A DNA stretch of 64,000 bases, from positions 60,465 to 124,464 of the forward strand of contig SSNP01000341.1 in assembly GCA_006937955.1 (NCBI GenBank), in the 5' to 3' direction. Below the pieces are notes generated by a model. It was not told the DNA's origin and searched no databases. It was given only the letters and a program-made list of their open reading frames with translations. This stretch comes from Pachypanchax playfairii. Lineage: Eukaryota > Chordata > Actinopteri > Cyprinodontiformes > Aplocheilidae. Positions 42,218 through 53,000 of this stretch are shown piece after piece (position 1 is the first letter of the stretch; the number at the start of each line of letters is the position of its first letter). Made by a program: the position numbers and the translations under genes.

Positions 42218-45200
42218 ATGGAAGGTTTGAAGCCTCCATCCACATTAGTTTTGGACTGTGCTAACTTGGCGAAAACATGGAAAAGTTGGAAAGAAGAGTT
42301 CACATTATACACAGACCTCACTATGCCTGACGCAGAGGAAACAACAAAAATAAAGTTGTTCAACTACCTCCTTGGTGAGAAAGGAAGGGAGCTTCTGACC
42401 ACGCTGGAGAGTGGCAGGACGACGGCCAGGAGGACAGTGAGTTCTATGATAGCACTATTTGATGAACACTGTAATCCAAAACTGAACGAGACTGTTGAGA
42501 GGTACAAGTTTTTTGTCAGAAATCAAGGACAAGATGGGAATATAGACAAATATGTCACCGACTTGAGAGTTTTGGCCAGTACATGCAACTTTGGTGGCAT
42601 AAAAGATTCACTAATAAGAGATCGCATAGTATGTGGCACACACAGCTCCGCGATGAGAGAAAGACTTTTAAGAGAAGAAAACTTAACCCTGGATAAGTGC
42701 ATGCAAATATGTAGAGCAGCAGAGCTGTCAAAGGAGAACAACAAAACACTACAAGGGAGACAAGAGGAAGAAATACATGCAATAAAAAGAAGTCCAAGGA
42801 GAGACAAGAAGAACGAGATCAACAGCAACTTTTGTGGCAACTTACATGAGAAAAGCAAGCTCAAATGCCCAGCTTATGGCAAGAAGTGCAGAGAGTGTGG
42901 AAAAGAAAATCATTTTGCTTCAAAGTGCAAGTCAAAACGGGAGAAAAGTAAGAAAACCAGACCAGTACACACAATCTCTGAGTCAAGTGAGTCATGTGAG
43001 GATATCATGACCATAACGGATGAGTGGGAAAGACAAGAAACCATTAACCAAGTGAAAGAGACACACAGCAAAAGCCAACAGCTCGTTGCAGGTATGATGT
43101 TGGATAAAAAAGTGATAGACTTTCAGATTGACTGTGGCGCTACTTGTAATGTCTTACCAATACACCTGCTAAATCCAGACACACAACTGGAAAAGTCAGA
43201 GAAAGTACTAGTGATGTACAACAAAACGAGGCTGAGACCACTTGGAAAGTGTAAAGTCAAGCTCAGAAATCCAAGAAATGATAAGCTGTACAGACTTGAG
43301 TTCCAGGTTGTAGACCAGGATGACAGGATCCCCTTGCTAGGGAGACGGGCCAGTGAGGCAATGAAGCTAATTAAAGTTCAATATGAGAACATCCTGGCAA
43401 TAGACAGCATCGTGACAAAGCAGTGTCCGGAGCAGACACAAGAAAGAAGAGAGAAACTGTTGGACATGGACAAGATAAAAACTGAGTTCAGAGATGTGTT
43501 CACTGGTATAGGTTGTCTAGAGGGAAAGTACAAGATTGAAATAGATGAAAGTGTCCCACCAGGGAAGCTACCAAAGCGCAGAGTGCCGGTAGCTATGATG
43601 GCACCACTCAAGGAAGAGCTAAAGGACTTGGAGAAGAAAGGCATCATCGCACCAGTTGAGCACAGTACAGACTGGATCAGCAGTATGGTGTCAGTGACAA
43701 AACCAAATGGAAAACCAAGGATCTGCATTGACCCTAAACCACTGAACAAAGCACTGAAGAGGAGCCATTTCCCTCTTCCTACTATTGATGACATCTTACT
43801 GGAGCTCGCAAAGTCCAAGGTATTCACTGTTTGTGACGTGAAACATGGATTTTGGCATGTTAAACTGGATGATGAATCCAGCTATCTCACCACGTTCTCA
43901 ACCCCGTTTGGGCGGTACCGCTGGCTCAGGATGCCGATGGGTATAAGCCCAGCTCCAGAGGTCTTCCAAAGAAAGCTGATGCAAGCGCTGGAGGGCTTGC
44001 CAGGGGTGTATGTCATTGCAGATGATGTACTTATCACAGGTGAGGGAGACACACAGGAAAAGGCAGATGAGAGTCACAAGGAAAATTTGAAGCGCTTCCT
44101 GCTGAGATGCAGGCAAAAGGACATAAAGTTGAACATGGACAAGTTTAAGTTAAGGAGGGAGGCTGTTCCTTACATTGGACATTTACTGACTTCAGAGGGC
44201 CTTAGGATTGATCCGGAGAAGGTACGAGCAATTAAAGAACTGCCCAGGCCCACAGATGTTAAAGCTGTACAGAGACTTGTAGGGATGCTGAACTACTTGT
44301 CAAAGTTTTGTGCTCACCTTTCAGATGACTGTGAAGTTCTGAGACAACTCACACACAAGGACAATATGTGGGAGTGGCCGGAGGTGTACGAAAATGCCTT
44401 TAAGAGGCTGAAAGAGAAAGTAAGTGATGCACCACTGCGGAAATACTATGACCAGACTGAGGAGCTGACGCTACAATGTGACGCTTCAGAGACAGGTCTA
44501 GGTGCTGCCCTAACTCAGAAAGGGAAACCTGTCGCATTTGCGAGCAGGGCACTGACTCCCACAGAAAGAGGGTACGCCCAAATAGAAAAGGAATGCCTTG
44601 CCATTGTATTTGGGATGGAAAAGTTCCACCAGTATACGTATGGTAGAAAAGTGACTGTGCAGAGCGACCATAAACCGCTTGAAAACATTGTGAGAAAGCC
44701 ACTACTTAGTGCACCAAAACGACTACAGAGAATGTTGCTCAGACTGCAGAAATACCACATTGACGTGACTTATGTGCCGGGTAGAGAGATGCTGTTAGCT
44801 GACACGCTGAGCAGAGAATACTTACCTGACAGCAATCAGGGAGACACAGAGTTAGAACTGGAGTCTGTCAACATGATAACCTACCTGCCTATTGCTATGG
44901 AAAGACTGTCCGCCATCCGAGAGGCAACAAAAGAAGATGCAAAGTTGCAAAGAGTGATAAAGATGATCTTAACAGGTTGGCCTAAGAACAAAAGAGACAT
45001 AGATCAGGACATTCAACACTATTTTGCCTTCCAGGATGAGCTGTGCTTCCAGGATGGCGTTGTGTTCAGGGGCGAAAGAGTTGTTATCCCTGACACTCTC
45101 AGAGCTGACCTCACTCGCCGTATACACTCATCACACCTGGGAGTCGAAGGATGTCTCAGACGGGCACGTGAGTGTGTGTACTGGCAGGGCATGACTGAAC

Positions 45201-46162
45201 AGATAAAGACCTTTGTTTCCAAATGTGACATCTGCGGGTCAGTTGACCCCAGACAGCAAAAAGAGACCTTGCAGCCCCATGATGTTTCCTACAGACCCTG
45301 GTCTAAAGTAGGAACTGATCTGTTTTCATGGCATGACAGGGACTATATGGTAACTGTTGACAATTATTTAAACTTCTGGGAAGTTGACCATCTACCAGAC
45401 ACCAAGAGTACTACAGTAATACACAAGCTGAAAGCACATTTTGCACGGCAGGGTATTCCAGATGTGCTGATTTCTGACAATGGACCACAGTACGCGTCAC
45501 GCGAGTTCAGAGCATTTAGCCAAAAGTGGGAATTTGAACACCGTACATCTTCACCTGGATACCCACAAAGCAACGGTAAGGCGGAGTCTGCAGTCAAAAC
45601 AGCTAAACGACTCATGCGGAAAGCTGCAGCTGCAGGTCAAGACCAGTACTTGGCTATATTGGACCATCGGAACACTCCAAGCCAAGGCCTCGACACAAGC
45701 CCAGCCCAGAGACTTTTAAGTAGAAGGACGCGGACTCTTCTTCCTACAAAGGAGTCACTGTTGGAGCCTGAAGTGACGAACAACAAACAAGGGCTTATCG
45801 ACATCAGAAGACGACAGGAGAAATATTACAACCGCACTGCAAGGGACTTGGACTGTCTCAAGACAGGGGACAGTGTGCGGGTCCAACCTTTTGATCCTCG
45901 CAAAATCTGGAAAGCTGCAAAAGTGCTCAGACCCATGGGCCCAAGATCATACGAGGTTGAGATGGAGTCTGGTGGTGTCTTGAGGAGGAACCGTCGCCAT
46001 CTCAGACACGACTGCAGCCAGCCTACTCTGCTGACACATTCAGAAACAAAGACTGAAACCCGGACTGATGTAACTGCTGAGCGAGGCAGTAATACTACTG
46101 TTACTAGCAGGTCTGGTCGTCAGGTTAAGACACCTGCATATTTGAGGGACTATTGTAAATAA
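42218..46162 (+). CDS. Ty3/Gypsy Gag-Pol polyprotein, intact single frame (1,314 residues)
   Basis: The first ATG (CGCGATGG) of a long uninterrupted frame is at 42218; the frame extends a little upstream without another ATG. In order I see a Gag-like region, a CCHC zinc knuckle CRECGKENHFASKC (residues 224-237), an aspartic protease motif IDCGAT (Asp 305; Cys replaces the usual Ser/Thr), and a reverse transcriptase with FGRYRWLRMPMG and VIADDVLI (ADD at 601-603). RNase H follows with QCDASETG (Asp 755), then an integrase with an HHCC finger starting at His 970 and catalytic Asp 1034, Asp 1087 and Glu 1123 (35 residues between the last two). A GPRSYEVE C-terminal module of GPY/F type comes last. 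Gag and Pol are fused without a frameshift. Order RT-RH-IN places it in Ty3/Gypsy; the fused, K02A2.6-like layout suggests the Mag group. No defect is visible in the frame. Confidence 0.95.
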   Translation: MEGLKPPSTLVLDCANLAKTWKSWKEEFTLYTDLTMPDAEETTKIKLFNYLLGEKGRELLTTLESGRTTARRTVSSMIALFDEHCNPKLNETVERYKFFVRNQGQDGNIDKYVTDLRVLASTCNFGGIKDSLIRDRIVCGTHSSAMRERLLREENLTLDKCMQICRAAELSKENNKTLQGRQEEEIHAIKRSPRRDKKNEINSNFCGNLHEKSKLKCPAYGKKCRECGKENHFASKCKSKREKSKKTRPVHTISESSESCEDIMTITDEWERQETINQVKETHSKSQQLVAGMMLDKKVIDFQIDCGATCNVLPIHLLNPDTQLEKSEKVLVMYNKTRLRPLGKCKVKLRNPRNDKLYRLEFQVVDQDDRIPLLGRRASEAMKLIKVQYENILAIDSIVTKQCPEQTQERREKLLDMDKIKTEFRDVFTGIGCLEGKYKIEIDESVPPGKLPKRRVPVAMMAPLKEELKDLEKKGIIAPVEHSTDWISSMVSVTKPNGKPRICIDPKPLNKALKRSHFPLPTIDDILLELAKSKVFTVCDVKHGFWHVKLDDESSYLTTFSTPFGRYRWLRMPMGISPAPEVFQRKLMQALEGLPGVYVIADDVLITGEGDTQEKADESHKENLKRFLLRCRQKDIKLNMDKFKLRREAVPYIGHLLTSEGLRIDPEKVRAIKELPRPTDVKAVQRLVGMLNYLSKFCAHLSDDCEVLRQLTHKDNMWEWPEVYENAFKRLKEKVSDAPLRKYYDQTEELTLQCDASETGLGAALTQKGKPVAFASRALTPTERGYAQIEKECLAIVFGMEKFHQYTYGRKVTVQSDHKPLENIVRKPLLSAPKRLQRMLLRLQKYHIDVTYVPGREMLLADTLSREYLPDSNQGDTELELESVNMITYLPIAMERLSAIREATKEDAKLQRVIKMILTGWPKNKRDIDQDIQHYFAFQDELCFQDGVVFRGERVVIPDTLRADLTRRIHSSHLGVEGCLRRARECVYWQGMTEQIKTFVSKCDICGSVDPRQQKETLQPHDVSYRPWSKVGTDLFSWHDRDYMVTVDNYLNFWEVDHLPDTKSTTVIHKLKAHFARQGIPDVLISDNGPQYASREFRAFSQKWEFEHRTSSPGYPQSNGKAESAVKTAKRLMRKAAAAGQDQYLAILDHRNTPSQGLDTSPAQRLLSRRTRTLLPTKESLLEPEVTNNKQGLIDIRRRQEKYYNRTARDLDCLKTGDSVRVQPFDPRKIWKAAKVLRPMGPRSYEVEMESGGVLRRNRRHLRHDCSQPTLLTHSETKTETRTDVTAERGSNTTVTSRSGRQVKTPAYLRDYCK

Positions 46163-46230
46163 GGGGATTACAGGAGAGTTAGTTTGCTGGTTGTGTGCAG
46201 TAATTCAGTTGCACTGTTTTGTTGAAAAAA

Positions 46231-46250
46231 AAGGGAAAGGAGGGGGAAAG
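46231..46250 (+). promoter_or_regulatory. Polypurine tract of the Gypsy element
   Basis: AAGGGAAAGGAGGGGGAAAG lies directly before the TGTTAT start of the LTR, the expected plus-strand primer site. Confidence 0.85.
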
Positions 46251-46689
46251 TGTTATAAGACTAAAGAATGTATTGTTACAATATTAGAAAATGAAAATGC
46301 ATTTAAGTTACAATAGGAGACAAAGTATTACTTTAGTTTGGAGCATCTGAATGCTAAAATGTTTACTGAGATGTTTAAGATTACATATTGATGCACGAAG
46401 AAGATGGGCTTAAAAGAAAATGTTTATTTTGTGTTATTTTTGGTAAAACAAAGGCTACAAAGAAAAAAGAGAAAGGATGTGTCAAGTGGAATCTGTTGTT
46501 ACAGTATGTGTTCCTAGGGGGACCGCTTAGTGTGTGGCACTCATGGAGAGTAGTACAGACTGCAGCAATGTGAAAGGACCTGATGTATAATAAAGTTAAC
46601 GTTAAGAGATAACCGTATTGTCCATTCTGTGGAGACTAAGGCAAAGATAAAAGAAACAGAATGAAACAATAACAATGAGGTTCATAACA
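46251..46689 (+). repeat. 3' LTR of the Gypsy element (439 bp)
   Basis: The segment begins TGTTATAAGACTAAAG and ends GGTTCATAACA, giving TGTTAT/ATAACA inverted ends. A GTATAATAAAGTT stretch near 46585 could serve as polyadenylation signal. No copy of this LTR is present upstream of the coding frame within the window. Confidence 0.82.
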
Positions 46690-47125
46690 CAGAATAGATG
46701 CTAAAAAGTACAAAAACTGCAGAAATCGTCCCAACTGAGATCAGATCCGACAGTTTTTTCATGTACTTCTGCCTCCCAATAACTAGCTAAAATTTGGAGA
46801 TAGCACATGATTTAGCCAAACTGACCTACTTGTTACTAACACGCCTAACAACAGAACTTTTTGATTCTTGTACTTTCAGCATACAGACTACAAACTCACA
46901 GCAAGAAAAAAAGATGGTGGATTCACTTAACGTTTAGCCAGAAGTCCATGACCATGTTTAGCAGTTCCAGTGAAAGTAGGGTGATATAATAGTTCAAAAA
47001 CATAATAGAGAAAACTGAAAAAATAAAAAAATATGACAAATGTTTTACAAAAATATCTCCACAACACATGGAGTGACAAATTTAAACTTTTTGCACTCCT
47101 AGACTCTCTAATTCACTACACAAAA
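46690..47125. other. No recognisable gene
   Basis: Anonymous flank of the Gypsy element. Confidence 0.4.
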
Positions 47126-47126
47126 C

Positions 47127-47332
47127 ATGTAAGGGCTAAAAAAGTGGAGGAGTTGAGACAGACTCTGGGTGCACAGAAGGTGCTTCCAGATGATTGGACA
47201 ACTACAGCTAGTGTGAACAGTGAGACAGGAAGGAGAGTCCTTGGTGTGTCATCTGGGAGGAAAGTAGACAAAGAGACTTGGTGGAATGAGGAATTGCAGG
47301 AGTGGGGGGGTGGTGGCTGTCTCTTGTTGTAA
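47127..47332 (+). pseudogene. LINE relic, RTE/CFDP2-like linker part 1
   Basis: SETGRRVLGVSSGRKVDKET followed by WWNEELQEW matches the linker before the RT of a common fish LINE (TWWWNEEVQ motif). The frame ends at 47332. The likely continuation is the block at 48338-48420. Confidence 0.65.
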
Positions 47333-47334
47333 GG

Positions 47335-48335
47335 CTTTTTTTTGCAGACATTGATTTGCATTGACTAATTTCCCTGTTCACTGGCTGGAAATTGGTTATA
47401 AAAAACAATAAAACTTGTATTTTTGATCACAATACTTTAAATAAAATATTTACTTGCTACATGTTTAAACTCTTTAAATAATCACATTATATACATTATT
47501 TACAGGCCTATTCTATCCCCAATGGATATATTACTGATTTGATCAGTAATAATTTACTAACTGTAGAAATACAGCTTTGACTGGACTGAGTAAACAGTCT
47601 GATCTCGGCCAAGAACACTGTTAGTTACTGCCGTGTTAAAACAGCCACAGTATAAAAAATGTAATGGGGATTTTTAAACCAACACACACAAACAAAGACA
47701 GAGAGCGAGAGATGCACCGCAGCCTCTTTTTTCTCTTTCACCATGTAGTGAGTTCATTAGTGGAACTTGATCGATAAATTTGCTCAGAAAAAACACCTCG
47801 CAAATCTTTTGTTTTTCTTCTTCACTTCAAATGTTTACACAGTGAAAGTAACGTTACATGTAACGGCTCGCATTTACCGAAAGCTGGCTGGTGCGCTGAC
47901 ACACACGCGCGCATACATTTTACCTGTTTAGGCGCTAATTGCAGGGAGGCTGAAGGCAGGGAGGAGAAGGGATGTTACGCTGTGGGTTCAGTATTCTCTA
48001 CTTTTCTACACTGACTGATTGAAACAGCTGCATCATGTTGTCAGATACGAGTAGCCTACTACACGTGTTGCGCATTTGCCACAAAACTCACATGTCCGCA
48101 GTTTTTTGCGTAGTTTAGAGCGGTGAGTCGTACTAGTGCTGCTGACCTTGCCTGTCCTTATGCCCCGCCTCCTGCCTGCATGCTGTGGTCATGTAAAACA
48201 ACAGAAATGCTAATGCTGCTGCTTCTGGAAGCATCAAAAAAATAAATAAAAAATCTCGGCATTTTGTAGCCGTGAAGCTGGAATTTCAGCCGTAGTGGAG
48301 CGCCACGTTAAAAACAAAGTAGGGGAAACACTGAT
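47335..48335. other. Insertion-like segment between two LINE blocks
   Basis: About 1 kb separates two pieces that should be near neighbours in the LINE protein. The right edge, GCGCCACGTTAAAAACAAAG then TAGGGGAAACACTG (48300-48332), resembles the end of a fish MITE, but no complementary left end was found. Confidence 0.4.
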
Positions 48336-48420
48336 AATGACTTGTATACCAGGTTGGACAGTCAGGGAGGAGAGACTGATCTGTCTAGGTTGGACAGTAA
48401 GGAAAGAGAGACTATTCAAT
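48336..48420 (+). pseudogene. LINE relic, RTE/CFDP2-like linker part 2
   Basis: NDLYTRLDSQGGETDLSRLD resembles the DLYxRLDTKEGEKDLYRLA region of the same LINE type, downstream of the WWNEE motif. Confidence 0.6.
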
Positions 48421-48880
48421 ATAAGATGTTTTTCAATCCTTTGAGTTTCTTAAAAAAAAAATTAGATGAAACAGTTGTTTTTTTAATTTATTTGGGTTTA
48501 AATTCTGAAAAAAGTAAGAAAAATTCTAAATTATTTCTTGGATTAAACTGGCTGAAGTTATTCTTCTTAGAAAAACAAATTATTTACATGTTATGATCTA
48601 AATAATTTTCAAATGGTTTACAAGTTGACTAGATTTAACTGTAGTACCCAAAAGAGACCACTAGATGGCAGCACCTCATTTTAATGATCCTTGCTGTGTT
48701 ACTCTTTGTCCCAGTGACTTTATGGACTTTATGGTCACATGTCAAATTAAGATATTTTTATTTGTCTTTTCTCAAAACATTATTAATAAAGAACACAGAC
48801 TTAAGTCAAGAAGAACTTCAGAGCAAAAGACTTAAACAGCTCCAGACTTAATTAAAAGGACCAAAGAATAGATCACCCAG
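48421..48880. other. No recognisable gene
   Basis: Anonymous AT-rich sequence before the second 33-bp array. Confidence 0.45.
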
Positions 48881-49365
48881 GTGTCTGATGAAGGCCAGAG
48901 GTCTGACACCCTGGTGTCTGATGAAGGCCAGAGGTCTGACACCCAGGTGTCTGATGAAGGCCAGAGGTCTGACACCCAGGAGTTTGATAAAGGCCAGAGG
49001 TCTGACACCCAGGAGTCTGATGAAGGCCAGAGGTCTGACACTCCGGAGTCTGATGAAGGCCAGAGGTCTGACACCCAGGAGTCTGATGAAGGCCAGAGGT
49101 CTGACACCCAGGAGTCTGATGAAGGCCAGAGGTCTGACACTCCGGAGTCTGATGAAGGCCAGAGGTCTGAGAGTCTGATGAAGGCCAGAGGTCTGACACC
49201 CAGGTGTCTGATGAAGGCCAGAGGTCTGACACCCAGGAGTTTGATAAAGGCCAGAGGTCTGACACCCAGGAGTCTGATGAAGGCCAGAGGTCTGAGAGTC
49301 TGATGAAGGCCAGAGGTCTGACACGCAGGAGTCTGATGAAGGCCAGAGGTCTGAGAGTCTGAAAT
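48881..49365 (+). repeat. 33-bp minisatellite with 21-bp short units
   Basis: The unit is TCTGATGAAGGCCAGAGGTC plus TGACACCCAGGAG. Variants carry GTGTC, TTTGATAAA or CTCCGG. Short units (…GGTCTGAGAG) lacking 12 bp occur at about 49165, 49290 and 49350. A block (short unit, GTGTCTG, TTTGATAAA unit) appears twice, showing duplication of more than one unit at a time. Confidence 0.95.
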
Positions 49366-49478
49366 GTTTTTATGAAGCTAACTATGAATCAGGAGCTTGT
49401 TGGTTCTGTAAAGAACCTTGAAATTACTTTTGTATAAACTGGTGTTTTATAAATGAAACTGAATTGAATTGAAATGAA
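49366..49478 (+). mobile_element. LINE 3' tail following the array
   Basis: TTCTGTAAAGAACCTTGAAATTAC ... CTGGTGTTTTATAAATGAAACTG ... AATTGAATTGAAATG is an L2-like fish LINE tail. Confidence 0.72.
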
Positions 49479-49983
49479 TGAGTTTGTTTGATGTGACTGA
49501 CTGACACCCACATGTTTCTCTTGCTAATGCACGTGATAAACATCAGGAAGAATGGTATTATTTTGAGTATAAATTCAAACATGTGACTGACTTGACTGTT
49601 GCTACACGTTTGTACTCAACCGCAGACCAACAAAAAAACTTTGCTGAGTTCCTTCCAGTATCAGAAAACAACTCATTCCTACAGAATTCTTTATGGATCA
49701 TTTTTGTCTGACACAGATTTGCAAAATATCTCAGCTTTGTTTCCACAAATATTAATGTTGGTAAAAGACTTTGAACCAGTAATATCGCTCTCAAATAAAC
49801 CTGTGAGGAACAGAATCCTCTGTTCTTATTGAAAATCTTCCTTTACAGTGAAAATGAATAAATACATAAAAAACTTCTCTTAACAGAGTATTTAGAACAA
49901 TAAATTACTAGTAAATTATCAGTAAATATATTAAAATTAATTTTAGTACACAAATGCATATTAATATAGTCTAAAACTAATAA
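49479..49983. other. No recognisable gene
   Basis: Anonymous AT-rich sequence. Confidence 0.45.
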
Positions 49984-50646
49984 TTGTCAGGTTTTGTAGT
50001 TGTTTTTCCTTTTGTTTCCTTTTGTTTCTCATTCGGTGTCTTAAGTCTTGTTATGCTTTTATTTTCCTTAGTCATCTAGTTTCCTGTTTTGCTTTTATTT
50101 TGGTTATGTCTATACTTCCTGTTCTCCTCATGTGTCATTCAGTATCTTGTCAGTTCAGCTTGTCTCTTCTGTTTTTCCGTTCAGGTGTTTCTTGTTTCTG
50201 TGATTAGTTCCTGTGTTTGTTTCTCCCCATGTCCTCAGATGTTTTGAGTTTTGTAATCAGTTAGGTTTGGTATTTAAGTCTCATGTGTTTGTTAGTCAGT
50301 GTCGGTTTATTCTCGGTCAATATCTTAGTCACAGTCTTTGTCTCAGCCCTTAGTTCTTAGTCCTCAGTCCTTAGTCTTTAGTCTTTAGTCTTAGCCGTAG
50401 TTCTTGTTCCTGGTCTCAGTTCTTAGTCTCAGTCTCAGTTCTCCTTTTTGTCTCACACTGTTTTTGGATTACCTCTGTTTGGACTCACCGCCTCTTCCCC
50501 TCATGTAAGTTTAGTTTGCTGCCACATCAGCATTTTACTTTCTTTATTAAAACCTTCTGTCGTTCTTAAAACCCGTTCAGTTGTTTTTTCCCCCCACACT
50601 CACTGCACCTGGGTCCAACATTACAACCTCCCTCAAAACCTGACAA
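49984..50646. mobile_element. LTR-like or TIR element, 663 bp
   Basis: TTGTCAGGTTTTG (49984-49996) is exactly mirrored by CAAAACCTGACAA (50634-50646). Inside are GGTATTTAAGTCTC (TATA-like, 50270), a pyrimidine-rich CTTAGT repeat region and TTTATTAAAACC near 50545. The TG...CA borders and promoter-to-polyA order suggest a solo LTR; a non-autonomous DNA transposon is the alternative. No coding capacity. Confidence 0.6.
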
Positions 50647-50649
50647 TAA

Positions 50650-51540
50650 CATAGTACAAACCTAATATAAAGGATGTTTTTTAAATGTTTGTTTATTGGT
50701 TTGGAGAAGGGGTGAATATAGGCAGACCACCAACCCTATGAATGGGACCTGTAACCAGACCACTCCCTTCCACATCCCTGTGTGACTATGCTGCATTGAT
50801 GTTTTTAAAAAAAACATCTCAACTGAGTTTTACAGGCTGTAAACGCTTCACTTCAAACACCTGCAAGTAGTCTGGTCCGGTCTACTCGTTCCCTGGATCA
50901 GGGTTAGTAACCTGAGAAGGAAGACCTGGAAGGCTGCTTGACTCATTCCAGGTTCTACTGGTCACTGACGCCATGGATAAGGTTGTTGAGAGAACTACAT
51001 GGATCCACACCAGCTACTGCTAAAGACACCTGTGGACAACTTTCCACCATCTGTTCTTCAGCCCAGACAATGGGCCAATGAGGTACCACAGAGCAGAACA
51101 GAGGAAGGACCCTAACATGAGCCTTCTCAAGAAGCAGGATTTGGGACTGATTAGGCATGCCAACCGTTTCAGCTGCTCGTTTGACTTTTGCTCTGTGGTA
51201 GAACAATATGGATCCTATTAGGACAGCAGATACATATGGTTTGATCTGCTGAACCTGTTCAAGGGGAATAATATGGGACCCATTTTGTGCTTAGAGAAGA
51301 ACAGTACCACCACCAACAGGCCAAACACCAAACACCGTCCATACAAAACTACACTGAAGTCCCTGATGCCACTGATTCATTGCAAAGACTTGAAGTCTAC
51401 ATGCAGCTGGGACGTTTGGTCCGGGTTTTTTCTCTGGACCATGGTGGTCACTCATCTTCAAAGTATTTACCCCATCATCATGTTCTTACTTGTACAGTGT
51501 TTTTATTGGGATGAGCAGTCAGTCAGTCACCTGCTTGTTC
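50650..51540. other. No recognisable gene
   Basis: Several modest open frames show no family resemblance. Confidence 0.4.
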
Positions 51541-51546
51541 CTGTTC

Positions 51547-51640
51547 AGGGTTGTAGGGAGCTAGTGTCTGTCTCCAGCTGTCATTAGGTGAGAGGCAGGG
51601 TCACACCTGGACAGGTCACCTGTCCATCACAGCACTGTGA
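51547..51640 (+). mobile_element. SINE/LINE 3' fragment
   Basis: GGTTGTAGGGAGCTAGTGTC, CAGCTGTCATTAGGTGAGAG and ACACCTGGACAGGTCACCTG resemble a common fish dispersed repeat (GCTGTCATTGGGCGAGAGGC...CTGGACAGGTCGCC). Confidence 0.55.
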
Positions 51641-52450
51641 TTTTGGGGTGTTTTCAAAAACTTTCAAATTTCCATTCTATTTGCTTTGGCTTATCTGTCT
51701 CATTATATAATGAAGTTAACTGAATTTTACTGAGTTTGTACACTAGATGTTCTCTAATTTGTTTCATTATTAGGTGATATAAAATTAAAGTTAAAGGTAT
51801 AGCGGAGGATTTTTCTGAATTTCAGGAAAGAACTACACTCCCCACTTTTTTTAAAAATGTGCTTGTGCAACACTAAGTTATCCACGTGCACGCTCCACTT
51901 ACAAATAAATGGGGGAAGGTCCTTCCTGTTCTTCACTCCGTCATCGTTCCCATGTCCCTGACAAAGAGCTGCAGAACGCATCATGTCAGTACCTTCTGTC
52001 CACGCCAGATTCGGATCATCACTCCCGCCAGCCTCATCCCCGCCACTCTGGGTCCATTTCACACACATGACTCTGCCTATACCCTACCTGAGAGTGTGGA
52101 TGTGCAGGAAGTGAAAACAGGAGTGTATCCAACCACTTATTAATTACAGTGGTCAACGGTTATATGCACAACAGGCTTATAACTTTATAACAAAACTGCT
52201 GGGCACCGAGGTCTTGCATATAACTGTAAACCACTGTACTTTTAAAAAATGACGGTAGTAGAGCGAGTCAGCTAGTTAACATTCTGAACAGGAACTTCCT
52301 GGTTACTCCCAGGCAGACTTCAAAATAAAAGTATCAATAGAAAAGTATTTTAAACTATCATAGAAAAGTGCACATTTCACCAGAATGATTGACAGGTAGG
52401 TGGACCAATAGTCTAGATGATCCACCTGGAAGAAAAAGATCATCTGCCAT
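51641..52450. other. Anonymous, with a possible TTAA-type end at 51790
   Basis: GTTAAAGGTATAGCGGAGG looks like a TTAA-type MITE end, but I could not find its partner. Confidence 0.35.
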
Positions 52451-52458
52451 ACCTTTAA

Positions 52459-52996
52459 AGAGGCCCTTCCATTAAAAACAGTTTTTTTTAGGTTTCTGTT
52501 GAATATTTTAGCTCCACAGGTGTTCTTACCTTCATAGTGGGTGTGAAAACAGGTCAACAACTTCTCTTTCAGTTTTAATCTCTCAAACTATGCAGGTGGT
52601 GATAAAACCCGAGTTCGAACGGCCTGTATCTGTTTCATCACAACTCCTTTGTTCATTAGTATTCATCAGCTCCTGCAGTTGAAACCACACCTAGCATGCT
52701 GCTAGCTAAAAGCGGTAGCATAAGACGTAGCAAACAGGAAGAGAGAACGTCTGGTGTTGCCATGCGCAGTGGGGCAGGAAACAGTATACCTTGCTCTCAT
52801 AGGCTAGTTTGTTAGCCAATCTGAGTCCAGCAAATTATCATAATGAATTTTCTGAGCTCCTGACGAAGCTTCACACAGATTGAAAGGTCTGTTAATCAGT
52901 GTTTCCTAACGTTTTTTAGATATAAAATGTTTCATATTACTGGTTAATACTTCAGAAATAACAACAAAGTCATGAAATTTGTATGAAATGGCCTCT
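52459..52996. mobile_element. TTAA-flanked MITE (538 bp)
   Basis: It starts AGAGGCCCTTCC and ends TGGCCTCT, flanked by TTAA at 52455-52458 and 52997-53000. Related partial copies lie at 11875-12217 and, inverted, at 59400-59589. Confidence 0.85.
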
Positions 52997-53000
52997 TTAA

